A stretch of DNA of 64,000 bases from Acheta domesticus (GCA_031308135.1 JAHLJT010008756.1:60692817-60756816), one strand, 5' to 3'; positions 11,690-24,740 are shown, counted from the first letter of the stretch. The notes: generated by a model not told the origin, from the letters alone. Translations and numbers: made by a program.

Positions 11690-11790
11690 CATTCCGTCCT
11701 TCCTTCCTTCCTTCCTTCATTCATTCATTAATTCCTTCCTTCATACATTAATTCATTCATTCAACCATCCATGCATCCATCCATCCAAAT
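11690..11790. repeat. (TTCC)n/(ATTC)n microsatellite
   Basis: Tetranucleotide runs of CCTT, CATT and CATC pass into one another. A low-complexity open frame across it is ignored. Confidence 0.85.
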
Positions 11791-12220
11791 TTTGTAACAC
11801 TACACTTTCTATATATTCGCCATCTGAATCAACGTTACCCATCAGTAAGAACACTAATATATCTCAATACCGCCGTGTCCACAATGTTACAGTTCAAAAG
11901 TTAAACATACAAATTTATATAAGTAAAAATATGGGATCGAATCGTTAAAGAGATTTCAATAATTTTCCTCCCGACATTATGCAAGTACAATTATTGTATT
12001 TTTCTTCTTATATCAATTTAGGGAGAAAAGTAAAAATATTAATAGAAATTATTTCTCTGTTCATATTGTGATTCCTCACATCCCTTGGTTTACTCTGTGT
12101 TGTGACTCACTTCAGTGCAGAGAAGAATGCATTCGTGTTCACGTTTTACACAAAGAGATTTTTTTATCAGCAATTTAGACGTGTTTTTCTTCCCCCATCA
12201 TTTCCAAACCCTCTGCAGTG

Positions 12221-12472
12221 CAGAGGCGGATCCAGCCGATCATTTGGAGGAGCCGATCATCGTAGATTTTCGTTAAATAATAAACATATTTGTTATTATG
12301 TTGTATATTATTGATGTACTATATAAATAATATTACACAGTATTATGGTTTAAACAATTATATAATTTAAACAAATGAATATTTAAATCAATTTTACCAG
12401 ATGAAAGACGATAAATGAAAACTCTAGGCCTAGGGGGGGGCATGGCCCCCTCCCTGAATCCGCCAGTGCTAC
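12221..12472. mobile_element. Candidate non-autonomous DNA transposon
   Basis: The left end CAGAGGCGGATCCAG and the inverted right end CACTGGCGGATTCAG match at about 12 of 15 positions. The right end carries the G-run/CATGGCCCCC motif common beside such GGCGGAT termini. About 250 bp of AT-rich interior has no coding. No target-site duplication is evident, so the family is not assigned. Confidence 0.45.
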
Positions 12473-12499
12473 ACTGTGCCTATTTTATCTAAGCCACCT

Positions 12500-12725
12500 G
12501 CGACCGTTTTGCATCTACCATTTTCAGCAACATCTACGGCCCGAAGGAGACGCACTTGCTGGCGAGAGCTGGCTACGAGGGTCTGCGGCGCTGCGGAGAG
12601 CACCCGGCGCTTGTGGCCTGGCGCTGCGCGCCACCTGCCGCGGGGCACTTTGGCGAGCGCTGGCCCACTCGCACCGCCTGCCTCGAGCGGAAGCCACTCG
12701 AGTACTCTCAGATAAGCGCTCATTA
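12500..12725. other. GC-rich segment, no gene assigned
   Basis: A GC-rich patch with open frames on both strands (79 and 136 codons) and no recognisable domain. The flanks are AT-rich. Confidence 0.3.
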
Positions 12726-12829
12726 GCTCAAGTACACTGGGCAATTTCGCATTCTTTTTTTTAGGAAAAATAGAGAATCGAGTAATTGTAGAATTTTGCA
12801 CGTGAAAGAAAAAGTGTGTACATGTAGAA

Positions 12830-13480
12830 GTAAAGCTGAAGTACCCTGCGTTACCTGTGTATTTATTAATCACATACATGTAAGCGATAGGAACAGAAAT
12901 TCTATTGTTTGTGTATCCTCACCCATCCTACCTGCCCAGTCCCTTCTTCATCATTCTCCATCTCACCCCCCTAGTCCCACCCAACCTTAACCATATCGCT
13001 CCTTATCCTGCCTCTCTCCGCCTCGACGGACTTTGTCTGATCTCATCTGGCCTCGTCATGCCTTGCCATGCCACGCCACGTCACGCCACCTCACGTCACG
13101 TCACTCAACAGCCCATCTCATCATATCATTCGAATTTTTGCTACGATAATCATTGTTACCACATCGCTGCTATAGGCATCTGTAAACAGATGTAATGCTG
13201 AATACTTCCGGCAAAGGTCCAGTAAACATTCTGTGCATCAATTACTTAAAGTAAAATTATTCTACCGGAATAAATAAAAATGTATTGATTAGAAACTTCA
13301 ATGAGCTTTTATAAACATTAAACTGAAAATTTCCTTGCCGTTTTTAGATATTTGTGGAAAACTAAATAAGTGCACGCTTAAATTTTTCCTTAAGGGGTAA
13401 AATAAGAAAATGGGTAATATCATGTAGACAGTAATTATTTTGTTTTGAAGTTCCTATGTACACAATTTCGTCAAACTCAA
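12830..13480 (+). mobile_element. Dispersed repeat family R1, copy 1
   Basis: It starts GCTGAAGTACCCTGCGTTACC and TATTTATTAATCAC, then a pyrimidine-rich stretch, then a TAATCATTG/CATCTGTAAACAG block. The same order recurs at about 33080-33560 and 55740-56350. The three copies are diverged. The GTTGCC(C)GGGTAT-type start resembles tails of arthropod LINE-derived repeats, but I cannot name the family. Confidence 0.6.
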
Positions 13481-14027
13481 AATAAAATTGCATATTTTAA
13501 TAAAAAACAAAAAACAAATATTCTTCTTTAATAACAAAAAAATTGAAAAAAAGCCTAAGTTATACCCAGCCAAATACTCCACCTTTCAGAGAACTAATTT
13601 TAGCTGTTTCCGAGAATACTCCGGTCTAACCATCAGACAGACAAAAATTATTTAAAAAATTGAATGTGTATTTGTATTATATGGAAAACGATATTAAATT
13701 AAATAACCGCAATTATTTGAAATCACACGCCAATTTGATTTAAATAGATGCTCTTTAAAAAGGAAAGTTCATAGGGAGACTTCGGTTTAATATCACCAAT
13801 CATTGTTTTGTAAAAGCAGGAACATCAAAGCATAAATAAGTATAGTATCATCTCGGTCTTGGACCTATGACCAATGTAGCTCTTGTCTCTTGCAGGTGCT
13901 TGGACCATTGTTCTAAGCGAAAGGGGCCAATAAATCCAACAAACTGTACACAGATCTCACACAGTTTCCAAGGATTTGGGGAACGATTAGGGTAAAGAAA
14001 TAATAAACGTGGGAATGCCCTCCACGA

Positions 14028-14110
14028 CACAACTGAAAACATGCCTTATGAGAGATTCGAACTCTCACCCTTGTAGTCCGCTTACGCATGCGCTCGCGCC
14101 CAAGTCTCTG
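14028..14110 (-). mobile_element. tRNA-like segment, probable SINE head
   Basis: On the minus strand, a good T arm is visible: stem GAGAG/CTCTC around loop TTCGAAT, preceded by a GCGTAAGCGGACTACAAGG segment resembling D/anticodon sequence. The acceptor ends do not pair, so a tRNA-derived SINE or decayed tRNA is more likely than an active tRNA gene. Confidence 0.4.
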
Positions 14111-14119
14111 TGATGCCAA

Positions 14120-15040
14120 CAGGTCCGATGACTTTAAGGCCTTACTTGTAACGGTTGTGCGATCGTTATCAACGTCATTAAACTGAAAAACAGAAAATAA
14201 CCAAACGAGTGTTATTTGTATTATCGACGGTGTGTCAATCAATACATTTTGCAATATAATAAAATAGTTATTTATGCACCAAGGGCGATCAAAAAGCCCT
14301 CGGACTTTTTTGTCGTCGCTCGATCATTAAAACCAGTTAACGCCCGTGGAAACTACAAGATTTTGATTTTTATTCTATTTTCGGGATTCGGATTTACTTA
14401 CTTCGGATTTTATTAACTAGATGTTAGCTTGACTCGGTTTGTCTTTTTATTATATTTCCCTCTTACAATTCCCTTTCTTAATTCCCTCCATAAGAGTTCA
14501 TGTAGCGTTATTCCATATTTCCCTCGAACCACGATTCTCTCGATCCAGGTAAATTATGTAGCGTATATCCGTAACGTGTTTATTGATCCGTTTCACAGGC
14601 AATAACAAGCAATAACGTATCGGTAAAAATAAAATTATATAAACGGAGGCAGAGAGACAAAAAACACGTTTTCGGTATCAGGAGATACCAAAACGTATTT
14701 GCGTTTAAATCTCGACATCGATTTTCCACAATATTACGTAACTTTGTGTACACTACGAAAACAAAACAATAAAAAATAATTCAGTAGTATTAATTAATTC
14801 AGTATTTAACGCGGTAGTACAAAATAAAATAATAAAAAGGATTTTGCACATAAATATTCAAATTCACAAAATGTGTATGCGAAACAAAATATAGTTCCAC
14901 ATATGAGCTGAATGTTTTAAAAGTATAACTACTATTCATTCAGTGAACAACAAAGTTTCCAACTGCTAAAAATCGCAGGGCAGAACTGCTTCCAACACCG
15001 CAGTGTGGAAAGCTAATCAGTTTAGTGCAGCAGAGACTGC
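14120..15040. other. AT-rich spacer, nothing recognised
   Basis: No coding, RNA or repeat structure that I can name in this stretch. Confidence 0.35.
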
Positions 15041-15144
15041 ATTAATGTTCTTCCTTACACGTAAGCGCCACGTGGTTCCGAGTCGGACCTCCGCGAAGGC
15101 CACACGTCCCGCAACTGCGGCCCCGAGCGAGCATTCGGCGGGCG

Positions 15145-15465
15145 GGCCGGGTGAGCGGGCCGGGTGAGGGGGCGGGATGAGGGGGCGGGGTGAGGGGGCC
15201 GGGTTAGGGTGAGGGGGACGGGTTAGGGGGCGGGGTGAGGGGGCGGGGTGAGGGGGCGGGGTGAGGGGGCGGGGTGAGGGGGCGGGGTGAGGGGGCGGGG
15301 TGAGGGGCGGGGTGAGGGGCGGGATGAGGGGGCGGGGTGAGGGGCGGGATGAGGGGCGGGGTGAGGGGCGGGATGAGGGGGCGGGGTCAGGGGGCGGGGT
15401 GATGGTGCGGGGTGAGGGAGCGGGGTTAGGGGCGGGGTGAGGGGCGGGGCGGAAAGCGAGTTCTG
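15145..15465. repeat. G-rich minisatellite (GGGGCGGGGTGAG)n
   Basis: About 20 imperfect 13-16 bp units built from GGGGCGGGGTGAG. The plus strand carries dense G-runs with short loops, matching the usual G-quadruplex pattern. It continues as a looser GC-rich region to about 15660. The minus-strand frame encoding RPLTPPPHPAPSP runs is not a gene. Confidence 0.9.
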
Positions 15466-15659
15466 AGGAACGGGGCGTGGGGCGGAGCACGGGGGCGGGG
15501 CACAACAGGCGGGGGCGGGACGCAGTGTACGGGGCGAGGGGGCGCGGGTCGGGGCGCGGGGGCGGGTCGTGGGGAAGGGGCGCGGCGGGTCGGAGGCGGG
15601 GATGGGACGCGGGGGCGGGGGCGGGACGCAGGGGTCGGGGCGCGGGGGAGGGGCGGCGC

Positions 15660-15870
15660 CGCAGCCAATCGGACTCTTGGCGGCGGCGGAGCGAGTTATG
15701 CGGTGCGTAGCTTATTTGCATTTAATAAACTTGGCGGGGCCGCGGCCGCGCGGCAGCCGCCCTCTGGGTCCGCGGGGACTCATAACGGCGCGGCCGCCGG
15801 CGCGCACGCTCCTTGGCGGACGCCCCCACCTCCGCCTCCACGGCCACAGCGGCGCTGCAATTAAAGGCGG
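15660..15870. other. CpG-rich island with AT-rich cores
   Basis: CpG-dense sequence contains TTATTTGCATTTAATAAAC near 15712 and GCAATTAAAGG near 15857. These resemble homeodomain/octamer-type sites, but none is proven. No exon is recognised. Confidence 0.4.
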
Positions 15871-15899
15871 TACAGCTACACACAACTCTTCGCACCACA

Positions 15900-17580
15900 T
15901 CCCACGTCCACTTCAGCCATTCATTTATTCAATCCAACCACCTACTCCTATTCATAGATATTGTTCAACCCATTTGTTAGAATATTTATTAATCATATTG
16001 TGTACTTACGTCATTTTCTTACTTTCTACTATTCTTCTATTTCGATATACTTCAGTGATACTTGGTACTAACAAAAATAACCATATTTTTTACCACATTT
16101 AAGTAACGAATACTATTATTCATATACACAATTTCAGAGATGTTATTTCAAAAGTTCTCAGATAAATTCAACATAATGTTTATGCCATGACAACTCCCAT
16201 TTGTAAAACGACACATTTATTATACTTTTGGACGATTCGAGAACTTTTAGATCCGTAACACCTCCGGATGAGTTTTTAATGAAAATGATGACGTCATAAA
16301 ATGAGTAAAGAACTCAATTAGCTTATAGTTTATTAAGACAATATGAGCAGTCTCCAGAGAAATTGAAATCATAATGGATTTAAACACTACCTATGGACTT
16401 ATAAACTTGTCGAATCATTTACATCGAACGGTAGCCCTCAGCAATGAGAAAGTTTGTTACCTCTGATATCCATTACAAAACAGACGAGCTGTACATGTGC
16501 CTCCTCCATGAAGGCTCAGGGCAATTTTGTCTCATAATCTATGAAGCCAAACACTATTTGCAAACACCTAGGCATTTCTTTCGCGAAAGAGATACAATAT
16601 ATCCCCTGTTATGTTTTGAATAAGATAAAGACATTGAAACTACGGTTACTTCTAAATATTTAATTCTCATTCTTGCTTTTTCTGGTAAAGAAAAAATTAA
16701 GAATCATCTTTATATTTTTTTAAATATGAAGTTTCTTTTGAAAACAAATTTGAGCTTTTAACTCCACCAAATTTACGACTTTTTCAATCAAAGGGAGTGG
16801 GGTCTAATGATATCACCTTCATTTAATAGTCTATATTATAGTATAAACACTAAATTATATCTTAAAATTAATCGAATAAACTTAACTACCATTATGTGAT
16901 AATTATCACACTATGAAGTTGTAATCAATGTTTTAAAAGCAGTCCTCTTCTAGTGAGTTCATGCATGAGAGCGTGAGAAGTAAAATCAGCTATTTTTGTT
17001 TATTTCGAAGTTTTTGAATGGAAATGTTAATGAGAGTACATAAACGTAGTGTCCAGTTATCGTCTGACACAGGAGTCCATTCACTAACATTGCAGTTATT
17101 ATAGTATGTGCGTTCTTAATTTAAGGTGGGCAGTTGAAACTTTTGCCATCGTTCACTACAAAATGCATGTACAGATTTTGGTAAAAACAATTCAATGCCA
17201 TTTTCAGAAACTGTGTTCCTAGTGAATACTGATTGTATTGTTCTAGAAGTAAATCTCCTTCACTTTAGAATAAGTACCGAACGATATGATCCAATATTTT
17301 TGAGTGGTCATCGATTTTTCCATGTAGCGAATATGTACTACTTTTCTCATTTTTTACAGCTCCTTTTGAGCGATGTGATCGCAAGCGGTTCAGCTAGAAA
17401 CTTTTTTAAACTACATCCCAGAATTCTTGCGCCAGCGCATTCAAAGAGACGTAATACATTGGACGTTGCTTATGCATTGAGCTCCAATGCTTAGCATTTC
17501 AAATGTTTCGTATACAGATCATGTGTTGTACATTCCCCTTTAAGAAAGAAAAGTCTGGCGCCTTTCAGCACCTTTATTAG
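15900..17580. other. AT-rich spacer, nothing recognised
   Basis: Unassigned AT-rich sequence. A 10-bp inverted pair (AAAAGTTCTC near 16150, GAGAACTTTT near 16240) is the only structure noted. A 99-codon plus-strand frame at 17195-17494 has no domain or splice context. Confidence 0.35.
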
Positions 17581-17609
17581 CGGTCTTCGATCCACCAGGC
17601 TAAGCACAC

Positions 17610-17830
17610 TATACGCCGCGGACGGCGGGGGCGGCGGGGCGGGGTGGCGGCGGGGGCGGCGGCGTCGGGAGTGGTAGAGGCGGCGGGGCGGGGGTGGCGG
17701 CGGGGGTGGCGGCGGGGGTGGCTGCGGGGGTGGCGGCGGGGGTGGCGGGGGCGGCGGAGGGGCGGGGGCGGCGGAGGGGCGGGGGCGGCGGGGGGCGGGG
17801 GCGGCGGCGGGGGCGGTGGGGGCGCGCTGA
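17610..17830. repeat. GGC/GGGGGT-rich low-complexity array
   Basis: Imperfect GGCGGGGGTGGC repeats with single-strand G bias. Frames read as AAGVAAGVAAG or GGGGGG runs. It matches the G-quadruplex pattern many times over. Confidence 0.85.
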
Positions 17831-17929
17831 TGGCGGGCTGCCGTGCGCGTGCGGGCGTTTCGTGACCTCGCTTCCCCCCTCCCTCCCGCCCTGCTTCACC
17901 GCCCCCTTTCCCGCGCGCTTACGACTATT

Positions 17930-18600
17930 AAAACCCCAACGAAGATCCGCAGTGCTCTCAATGGCCGAAAAGCCAATTGAGAAATTGAAAGCACCCTCTC
18001 CACCCAGAGAGGTCCCGGCCTCTGGCAGTCTTTGGCCAATGTTTTCATCTTCAATACAAATTGTTACATTTTTAAGTCATCCAACTTGTGGAGGAATATC
18101 TCTTATGACGAAGTTACACCAGTGCCTTTTGTGACATCGCCCCCTCTGATTGGAAAACAACACATCCTACACTGGTATTTGGCAGGTACGTGAGCTGTCC
18201 ATGAAGACTTCGCCACAGGTAAAGACAATATTGAGACTTGCCTTTATTGCCTTGTCTTTGGCTGTGTCGGAACTGACATCACCATTACCATTGCCATGTA
18301 TCACTATTGCATCAAATCTCATATCCCTCCAGAAATTTTTACTTTTTCTACATACTATGTGTCAAAGAATACAAAAAAAAAAACTTTAACAATTTCACAA
18401 AACTCTTGCAGTGATGCGAAACACAAAGTTAAAGGCACACACTGACCAAGCGATGCTACCTGACTAACACAGCAAGCAAAAACCAAATGAATGTAACATT
18501 GAAAGGTTACGAGGCACACATGGCTGGGTTGTCGAACCACACCACTGTCACAGCACCACCGCCGCTCCTACAAATCACACCGCTGTCTAGTAGAGGGTCT
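17930..18600. other. Unassigned sequence of moderate GC
   Basis: Mixed-composition sequence with plus-strand frames of up to 79 codons. It looks less like simple repeat than its neighbours but has no recognisable domain, so I do not call a gene. Confidence 0.25.
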
Positions 18601-18619
18601 CAAATGCAGAAAGCGTGAA

Positions 18620-18905
18620 AAATGCCCTTCACCGCCGTGGATGCTTCATGCTCCCAGTCCACCATAGCTCCTTCCGCTTGGCGCACACTCCACCAGCTGT
18701 GTCGCCCGCTGTCCGCGCGTGTTCTGGCACTGCCCCAGGTTCCGACCCCGGGCAGGGCGCAGAGGGGCGGGCAGCCGGCTAGCTGGCGGCGGGGGGCGGA
18801 CGTAGGCGGGGGGAGAGATACTGGCGCGACGGCGCGATGGTGTTGGTGGCGGCGGTGACGGTGGTGATGTAGTGACGTCACCGGTGTCGGCGGCGAGGGT
18901 AGCTG
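18620..18905. other. CpG-rich island
   Basis: GC-rich block with GGCGGCGGTGACGG-type sequence at its right end. There are overlapping low-complexity frames on both strands and no gene. Confidence 0.4.
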
Positions 18906-19179
18906 ATTGCAACCTGGCAGGGCGGCGGAAGAACTGTCACATGCATCAAGGCGCGGGGAAACAATGATTTAATTAATGTCTTCATTCCATTTCATTGATT
19001 GATGGATTGATTGATTGATGATCGATTTTTTTAAGTGGGACGCGCGAATTTTGGAATTGGCGCCTCCATGACACCCTGGTCTAGCATGGAACTCCCATAA
19101 TTTAGCGGGAAGTACCCCAAAGAGTGCCCAGGTGGGCGGAAGTCGCGGGAACTTGTCCGCGCCGAGCAAAATGTGCTAA

Positions 19180-20230
19180 CACTATGTAAAAACAAAAGTA
19201 CAATAATCGTTGCCGGATATCGGCGATTTTTCGACATAAGTCATATTGCCGGGCCCTGGTAACCAAAAAGTGCGGTTTAGAAAGTTAAAAAGTGCAGATT
19301 AAAAATTATGTTCCTATCAAGAGTAAATAACTTCCTCTAGCACGTCAGTCCGCCTGACCGTGTGTGTTGAACTCTACCGTCTAAACAGTTCAGAGATTTT
19401 TCCCAAAATTGACATTCCGTAATCGAACTGAAAGAATTCAAGACCTTCCGCGTTTGTAAGGGATATTTTCGTTTTTATGTGTCCTTTTCATAAACCCTCG
19501 ACGTTTTCAAATTTGATTTCAAAAATCACTCCATATTTTGGGATAAAAATTCGTCCTCGGATAGCTTAAAGAACTCTTAGAGGAATGGAGTGAGTCTAAT
19601 TTTCGTTGAAATACTTAATTTTTTGAAAACTTCAAAAGTTCAGTTGTTTTTAAGGTGTTCCTACAACTACAATAATGAAGATACAAATTTTGATCTTCAT
19701 GAAATCTTTTCATCTAAAACATATCTTAAAATAAGATATGTTTTTGATGATTTAGATGGTAAGATTTTTTTAATAATGTACAATTTTTCGAAAATATGAG
19801 TAATTTTCGCGGAATTGTGCGTAAAATATAGGCAATTTTTAAATAATTATGTTCTCAATAATCGCTCCAATGTTTTTGTTAAACTTTTTTCACGTATGCA
19901 ACGGTAAAAATTGGTGTTAGCCTCGTTTTCGTCGAAGTCTCAGAATTTTAAAAAAAATAAACAAAAATGCAATTGTAAAATACTGAAGGTAGAGATTTTT
20001 GTCATGAATGAAATATGTTTTTAAAAATAATATCTTTAAAAAAAGGCAATGAACATTTTTTTTAAAACAAGTAGTTTCCGCATAATTCTTGCTTGAAGTT
20101 TGATTCATTTATAAAAAACATTTTCTTAAAATCGACTTTACTTTTTTCTTTAACTTTTTTACAAGATAGTGCAAGGGAGGCTCAAGAAGTAACGCAGCTG
20201 TTATTTTTGTATAAGTCGAATTTTCCAAAA
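19180..20230. mobile_element. Dispersed repeat family R2, copy at 19.2 kb
   Basis: Contains CGGCGATTTTTCGACA (about 19222), a GGTAACC-AAAAAGTG block, a CCGTCTAAACAGTT block and CCTACAACTACAATAATGAAG (about 19661). The same blocks in similar order recur at 47735-48060 and in part at 41400-41950 and 56440-56480. It is probably one non-coding transposon-derived family. Borders are approximate. Confidence 0.5.
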
Positions 20231-20259
20231 ATGGCGTGTTAAAAGTAATCATTGGAAAG

Positions 20260-20480
20260 AGGCGCGAAGGTCGAGGGCTCAGGGGCTCCCCATTCAAACC
20301 TGCTGCACTCCTTTGTTGCTTTCACTGCGAACACGGGGCGAGGCCGCAGCTCCGGAAGGTCACCCGCCGTCTTTCACCTCGCGCGGCGCCGACGTGTCAT
20401 CGCCGCCCCCGCCTCGCCGCCCTCGCCTCGCCGCCCCGACGCCGGCCCCAGAGGCAGGGAGAGGGCGGGAGATGGAAAGG
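20260..20480. other. CpG-rich island
   Basis: A GC-rich segment directly upstream of a SINE-A tail. Several short frames exist, but no domain is recognised. Confidence 0.35.
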
Positions 20481-20499
20481 AGGGCAAAGAAACGAGAAA

Positions 20500-21058
20500 A
20501 CACAATTAATTGATTGATTAGTTATGCCGGGCGCATCAACTGCTAAACTCATTAGCCCCGTAAGTGTCAAGCAAGTTTTTATTATAGCATCTGGCGGTGA
20601 TATTCGCCCACTCGTTGGTGAAATCCGGCGCCAACCTACACTTCGGCTTGCAGGGGTTTTCCCAACCATATATGTGTCACCAGTGCAGCACCCCCCAACC
20701 GGGGCGAGCTCTGAGCTCCCGTCTGATCTCCTGGCATGTAAGGTAGTGTAGTGCATGTAAGTGTTAGTGTGTGTAAGTAAGGCTGAGAATAGGAAGAGGA
20801 AGGAAAGATCGCTTGCGGCCCGTGGGCCGTTTGTTCGGGTGCTGCTTCGATATTCACCTGGTATTGATCGGATAAAACACAGAAAACTACCCATCGGAGC
20901 AGCCGGCCACTAGAATTCTCCATACAGCGACTGAATACGACTTCGCGTATTTATCTAGTGTCGAAAACCCTGCCACCGTTGGGCCCCGAACCCTAGACCT
21001 TCCCGGTCAGAGGCACCGCAGTGACATCAGTTGATGCCCTGAGCTATCTTTTCCGGTT
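20500..21058 (-). mobile_element. SINE-A copy (minus strand), near full length
   Basis: Same family as 38282-38831, reversed. The tail (AATCAATCAATT on the minus strand) lies at about 20500-20520. It is followed by the TTGACGCG-type segment (here CGCATCAACT on plus), the body, and a tRNA-derived head at about 20985-21055 with A box TAGCTCAGGGC and B-box region GGGTTCGGGGCCC. The B box is degraded compared with the 38-kb copy. Confidence 0.8.
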
Positions 21059-21059
21059 A

Positions 21060-21500
21060 TCACTGTCCGCGTGGCACTCCCCCACCGAGTGCGGAGGCGG
21101 GCGGGGGCAGGAAGGGGGCGGGGGCGGCGTCCGCCCTCGCAGCGGCGCGCGACGACCGCACTGCCCGCCGCACCGCCCCCAACACCCAACCCGGCCCGGC
21201 GCCCGCGGAACGGCGGGAGGCCGAGGAAGAATGTGAAGGGGACGGAGAAGGGAGGGGGGAAGGCGGAGACAGAACGAAAAAACGTGAAAGTGGGGACGTA
21301 CGACGCGGGGTAGAGCAGAGAACGCAGGTCAGAGGCTGGAGGAAGGAGAGCGGCGGGCGGCGGTGACCGTGTCGCAGTGGGTGGAGAGCCCGCCGCCGCC
21401 CGTCCCGACCCGCGCGCTCCAAACCTCCCCAAAGCGAGGGCACTCGTTTTCTGGACCTCAAACTTGGTCTGCGGACCCCATAAACCACACGCTCTTCCCC
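21060..21500. other. CpG-rich island
   Basis: GC-dense sequence with overlapping arginine/proline-rich frames on both strands (up to 194 codons). Composition explains the open frames, and no domain or splice structure supports a gene. Confidence 0.35.
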
Positions 21501-22320
21501 GCACAGCCATGCTCGTGAGGCGACAGCCAAACACCAATCCCCCAGTGGCTCCGGCCCCGTGCTCTTGAACCTTCGTGAACCTTCCGTACATGCCCCTTCT
21601 CTACTCCACAACTAGTTGCACATTGCAGCCCAAAATACGAACACAAGGTGTTCTCAAAAACGCTCCATATTACTTCGTATACGAGGAAGTAAAAAATTGG
21701 GCGCTGTGTATAACATACTCTCAGCATTTTCCTACCTCCATTCCTAATTTTCCTAACCTTTTGCACTTACGCGTGATCTCCTATAGCTCAATATTATTAT
21801 TTATGTAATATGTATTTTTATTTATTATTTTCCTTCTCTGTGATCACGACACTCATTTCGCTTTGCCCCTCTCTCATCCACCATTCCATTCTTAGCCCAG
21901 TGCGGGTTTATTTCCGTTCGTTTCCTCCCTTTCCGACGACCATTCCATCCGTTCCTTTCGCGCACCGCCTCCGCCGCCCACTTCCCCCCCCCCACGTGGC
22001 GCGTCCTCGCCTCCCACGCAGTCCCTCGGCCGTCCTCGGCCGTCCGCTGCCAACTGCGCTTTTTTTCTGCGACGCTGACGGATCTACATTTCCGCGAATA
22101 ATTATAATTGGAATAATAAAATACTTCCGCAAAATCCCCGGGCCGCGTTCGCTTTTTCGCCATTATCCTAATACAAAAGCCGCGGCGCGTGAAATAAAAG
22201 CGAGGGGATGAACGCGTGGCACAATGCCCCGGGCTCCCCCCCCTCAGCCCCCCTCTCGACCCCCACCCCCACCCCGCCCCCGTCACGCGCACGACGCACC
22301 CGGGGAGCTTTATTTATTTT
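21500..22320. other. Spacer plus CpG-rich island with homeodomain-like cores
   Basis: AT-rich sequence gives way at about 21920 to a CpG-rich block. Inside it is an AT-rich core, CGCGAATAATTATAATTGG (about 22093). The minus-strand 155-codon frame has no domain. Confidence 0.35.
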
Positions 22321-24400
22321 CGTTCTGGTTGGCACTTCAATGTGTGTTATTAAATATAAAATAACAAACTGATCGTTTTCCCACACGATCGTTTTTAAGT
22401 TGCGTTAATATTTTATTAAATGCAAAATAGCTGAAATGTCTAATCAACATGGTTGTAATAAAATCATACACATATTGCACATAGTGTCTTATTTCCTCAA
22501 GAGATTTGTCTTACTGATATCACGTTTACGTTACGTTCTTAATAAAAATGTTCATAAAATGAAATGAATGCCCGTTAGTTACATCGTATTGTAAAAGAGG
22601 CTAGAATATTTAATAAAAAAATTCTCTAGAAATGATTTCATAATTTTCTTGGGTTATGAATCAATTTCGCCTGATATAATCCCAATTATATGTTAAATTG
22701 ATTGAATAAGGTTCTAGAAACCTTTACATCATACAAAAAAGAATATGGAAGTCCAACTTTATTGAAACATCTTGCAATCATTTTCAAACAATTGGTTTGC
22801 AAAATTTAAACATTTTTAAAATTTTCATAATTTCAGCAGACTGAGTCTATACTAATCTCACGACTGATCTGCATCTCAGCCGCCTGTTAATTCTCTAAAA
22901 CGTCCATAAATTGTGAAGCAGCCTTCGAAAATTCGTGCTGTTGAAATGAAGATGTCTCAAGAAAGCATGGAAAAGACAGGGTCGACCCGTCAACTGCTTT
23001 CTAAAAACGCCTATGCAGATGTGTGTATGTTTTTGTGAGTTCGCAATTAAAATGTATTTTAACACAAGTATGTGGTGCTTTCATTGTGTAAATGAAACGC
23101 GGTAAATAAATATGAATATTAAATTATGCTAATAAAAGCATTGGACAGAGCTTTGATAAACTCAAAAGCAGGCATTTAATACACAATATATTTCTGTAGT
23201 TCTTAGTTGAATAAACTAGATAAGATAATCATTTATTCCAGACACCAAACCAACTTCTCTTCAATTCATTTATATATTTACGTTCGATTATGTTGAATAT
23301 GTGCACTTTTATGTACAAATTTTATAACATTGCTCGTGTCTTCCCGTGTTATTTATAACAATTATTATTTAAAAGAGAAATGTTATATTAACATTACTAG
23401 TTATTATTGCAATCGTCGCTTTCAATTTTGAACTGTTCTTGGACTTGAATCTTATACATGCTACGAATAAAGATCAAAATATGTCTAATGCTGGCAGTGG
23501 CCAGTTTAATCAGGCATTATGCTGATGGTCTAAATAAAGCTGCACGAATGACGATAAACGAATTATTTCGTTCTTCAGCCGGCTAATGATGGTATGAGTT
23601 ACAGTGTACTTGAAGCAAAATACTCTAAAAAATGTGAAGGTTATGTTTGCAAGAAGTATTTTGGCACAAAAATACCTAATGTATTATGCGTTGCACAGAC
23701 CAAAATATTTTACCTGAGTGTAAATCGCTAGGCACGAAGGCAAGTGCCTCGCCTTCAGCTCGATATTGTGAGGTTATATTTGGTGCTTTCATTTAAATGA
23801 AAATGTTTCTACTGAAACAGTGGAAATTGATACTACACACCTCGCCTGCTTCTAGCCTCATAAACATTCCATCAGCAATCTGATTCCAGCTTCTCACACA
23901 TTTTCTGTCCCTCATCACCGTAATGTATTTCTCCTACCCTAGCCAATTCGAGTTGGCTAATGCCAAAGTCATCCAGCTTACGTCCGCGGCGAAGCTGTTT
24001 CCACTTCAGATTTTATCTATCCATTTTGGGGAATGCGAAAATGAACCAGATATTTCGGGTAATTAGCCAGATTCACAATATATTCGTAACATACGCATTA
24101 TAACACCTACTGACAATAAAATTATTTTTAAATAACTAAGTCGCTTATATCACACCCACGGCGAAAATATTTGTTTAGTTTTTAATAGAATAACAGTCAA
24201 AATTCGTTCATTGGTTCGAGATAGAGATTCACGATTAAAAAGAAACTTTTTACAAAGTAGTTGGAAAATACTAGTAGTTTATCAACTGACACATAGAATA
24301 TAATTACTTTCAGAAAAATATAGACTGAAAAAATAAATTCTAGAGGAAAAGTTTATGTACTATCTGCACTATCGAAAACAAATTAACAAGAGCTAAAGAG
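22320..24400. other. AT-rich spacer, nothing recognised
   Basis: About 2 kb of AT-rich sequence without long open frames, tandem repeats or RNA-like arms that I can support. Confidence 0.4.
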
Positions 24401-24469
24401 ATTGAAAATCTCAAAAACAAAAAAGCTCCAACGGCTATCGATCAATGCAACCCTGCTGAAACGCTCATC

Positions 24470-24740
24470 TCGCCCCCCCCCCTGCGCCAAGCGATCACCC
24501 CTGAGCAGAGGCCGCACAAGGGGCGCTGGGTCTCAAAGCGGGCGCGCAGCTTCTTTATTGGATCGGTGGTTGCGACAAGATATGAGCCGGTGCCTCCGAC
24601 CGAAAACGCACAAAAGGACGGCGCTCCCGCCTTTATTGCAGCCCGCGCCCCGCGGCGCCGCGACGCCACGCGACGCGTCCGCGAGGCGGAGGTTGCTGCG
24701 GCGCAGGAAGGCGCAGGGGGCCTTGGGAAAGGGGAATGGA
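24470..24740. other. CpG-rich island upstream of the 20-bp satellite
   Basis: GC-rich block containing a CTTTATTGCAGCC core. The plus frame through it into the repeat is 199 codons, but half of that is satellite. Confidence 0.35.

Noticed and set aside
14028..14110. A functional tRNA gene on the minus strand
   Set aside because: The T arm is good, but the acceptor ends do not pair and the anticodon arm is unclear. Kept as a SINE-like segment.
15146..15240. Telomere-like GGGTTAGGG repeats
   Set aside because: Only isolated GGGTTAGGG words occur within a GGGGCGGGGTGAG array. There is no tandem telomeric run.
15017..15721. 234-codon minus frame rich in PRPLTPPPHPAPS
   Set aside because: Translation of the G-rich minisatellite on the opposite strand.
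21007..21611. Overlapping 183-194 codon minus frames
   Set aside because: GC-rich island with few stops by composition. The two frames overlap each other and show no domain.
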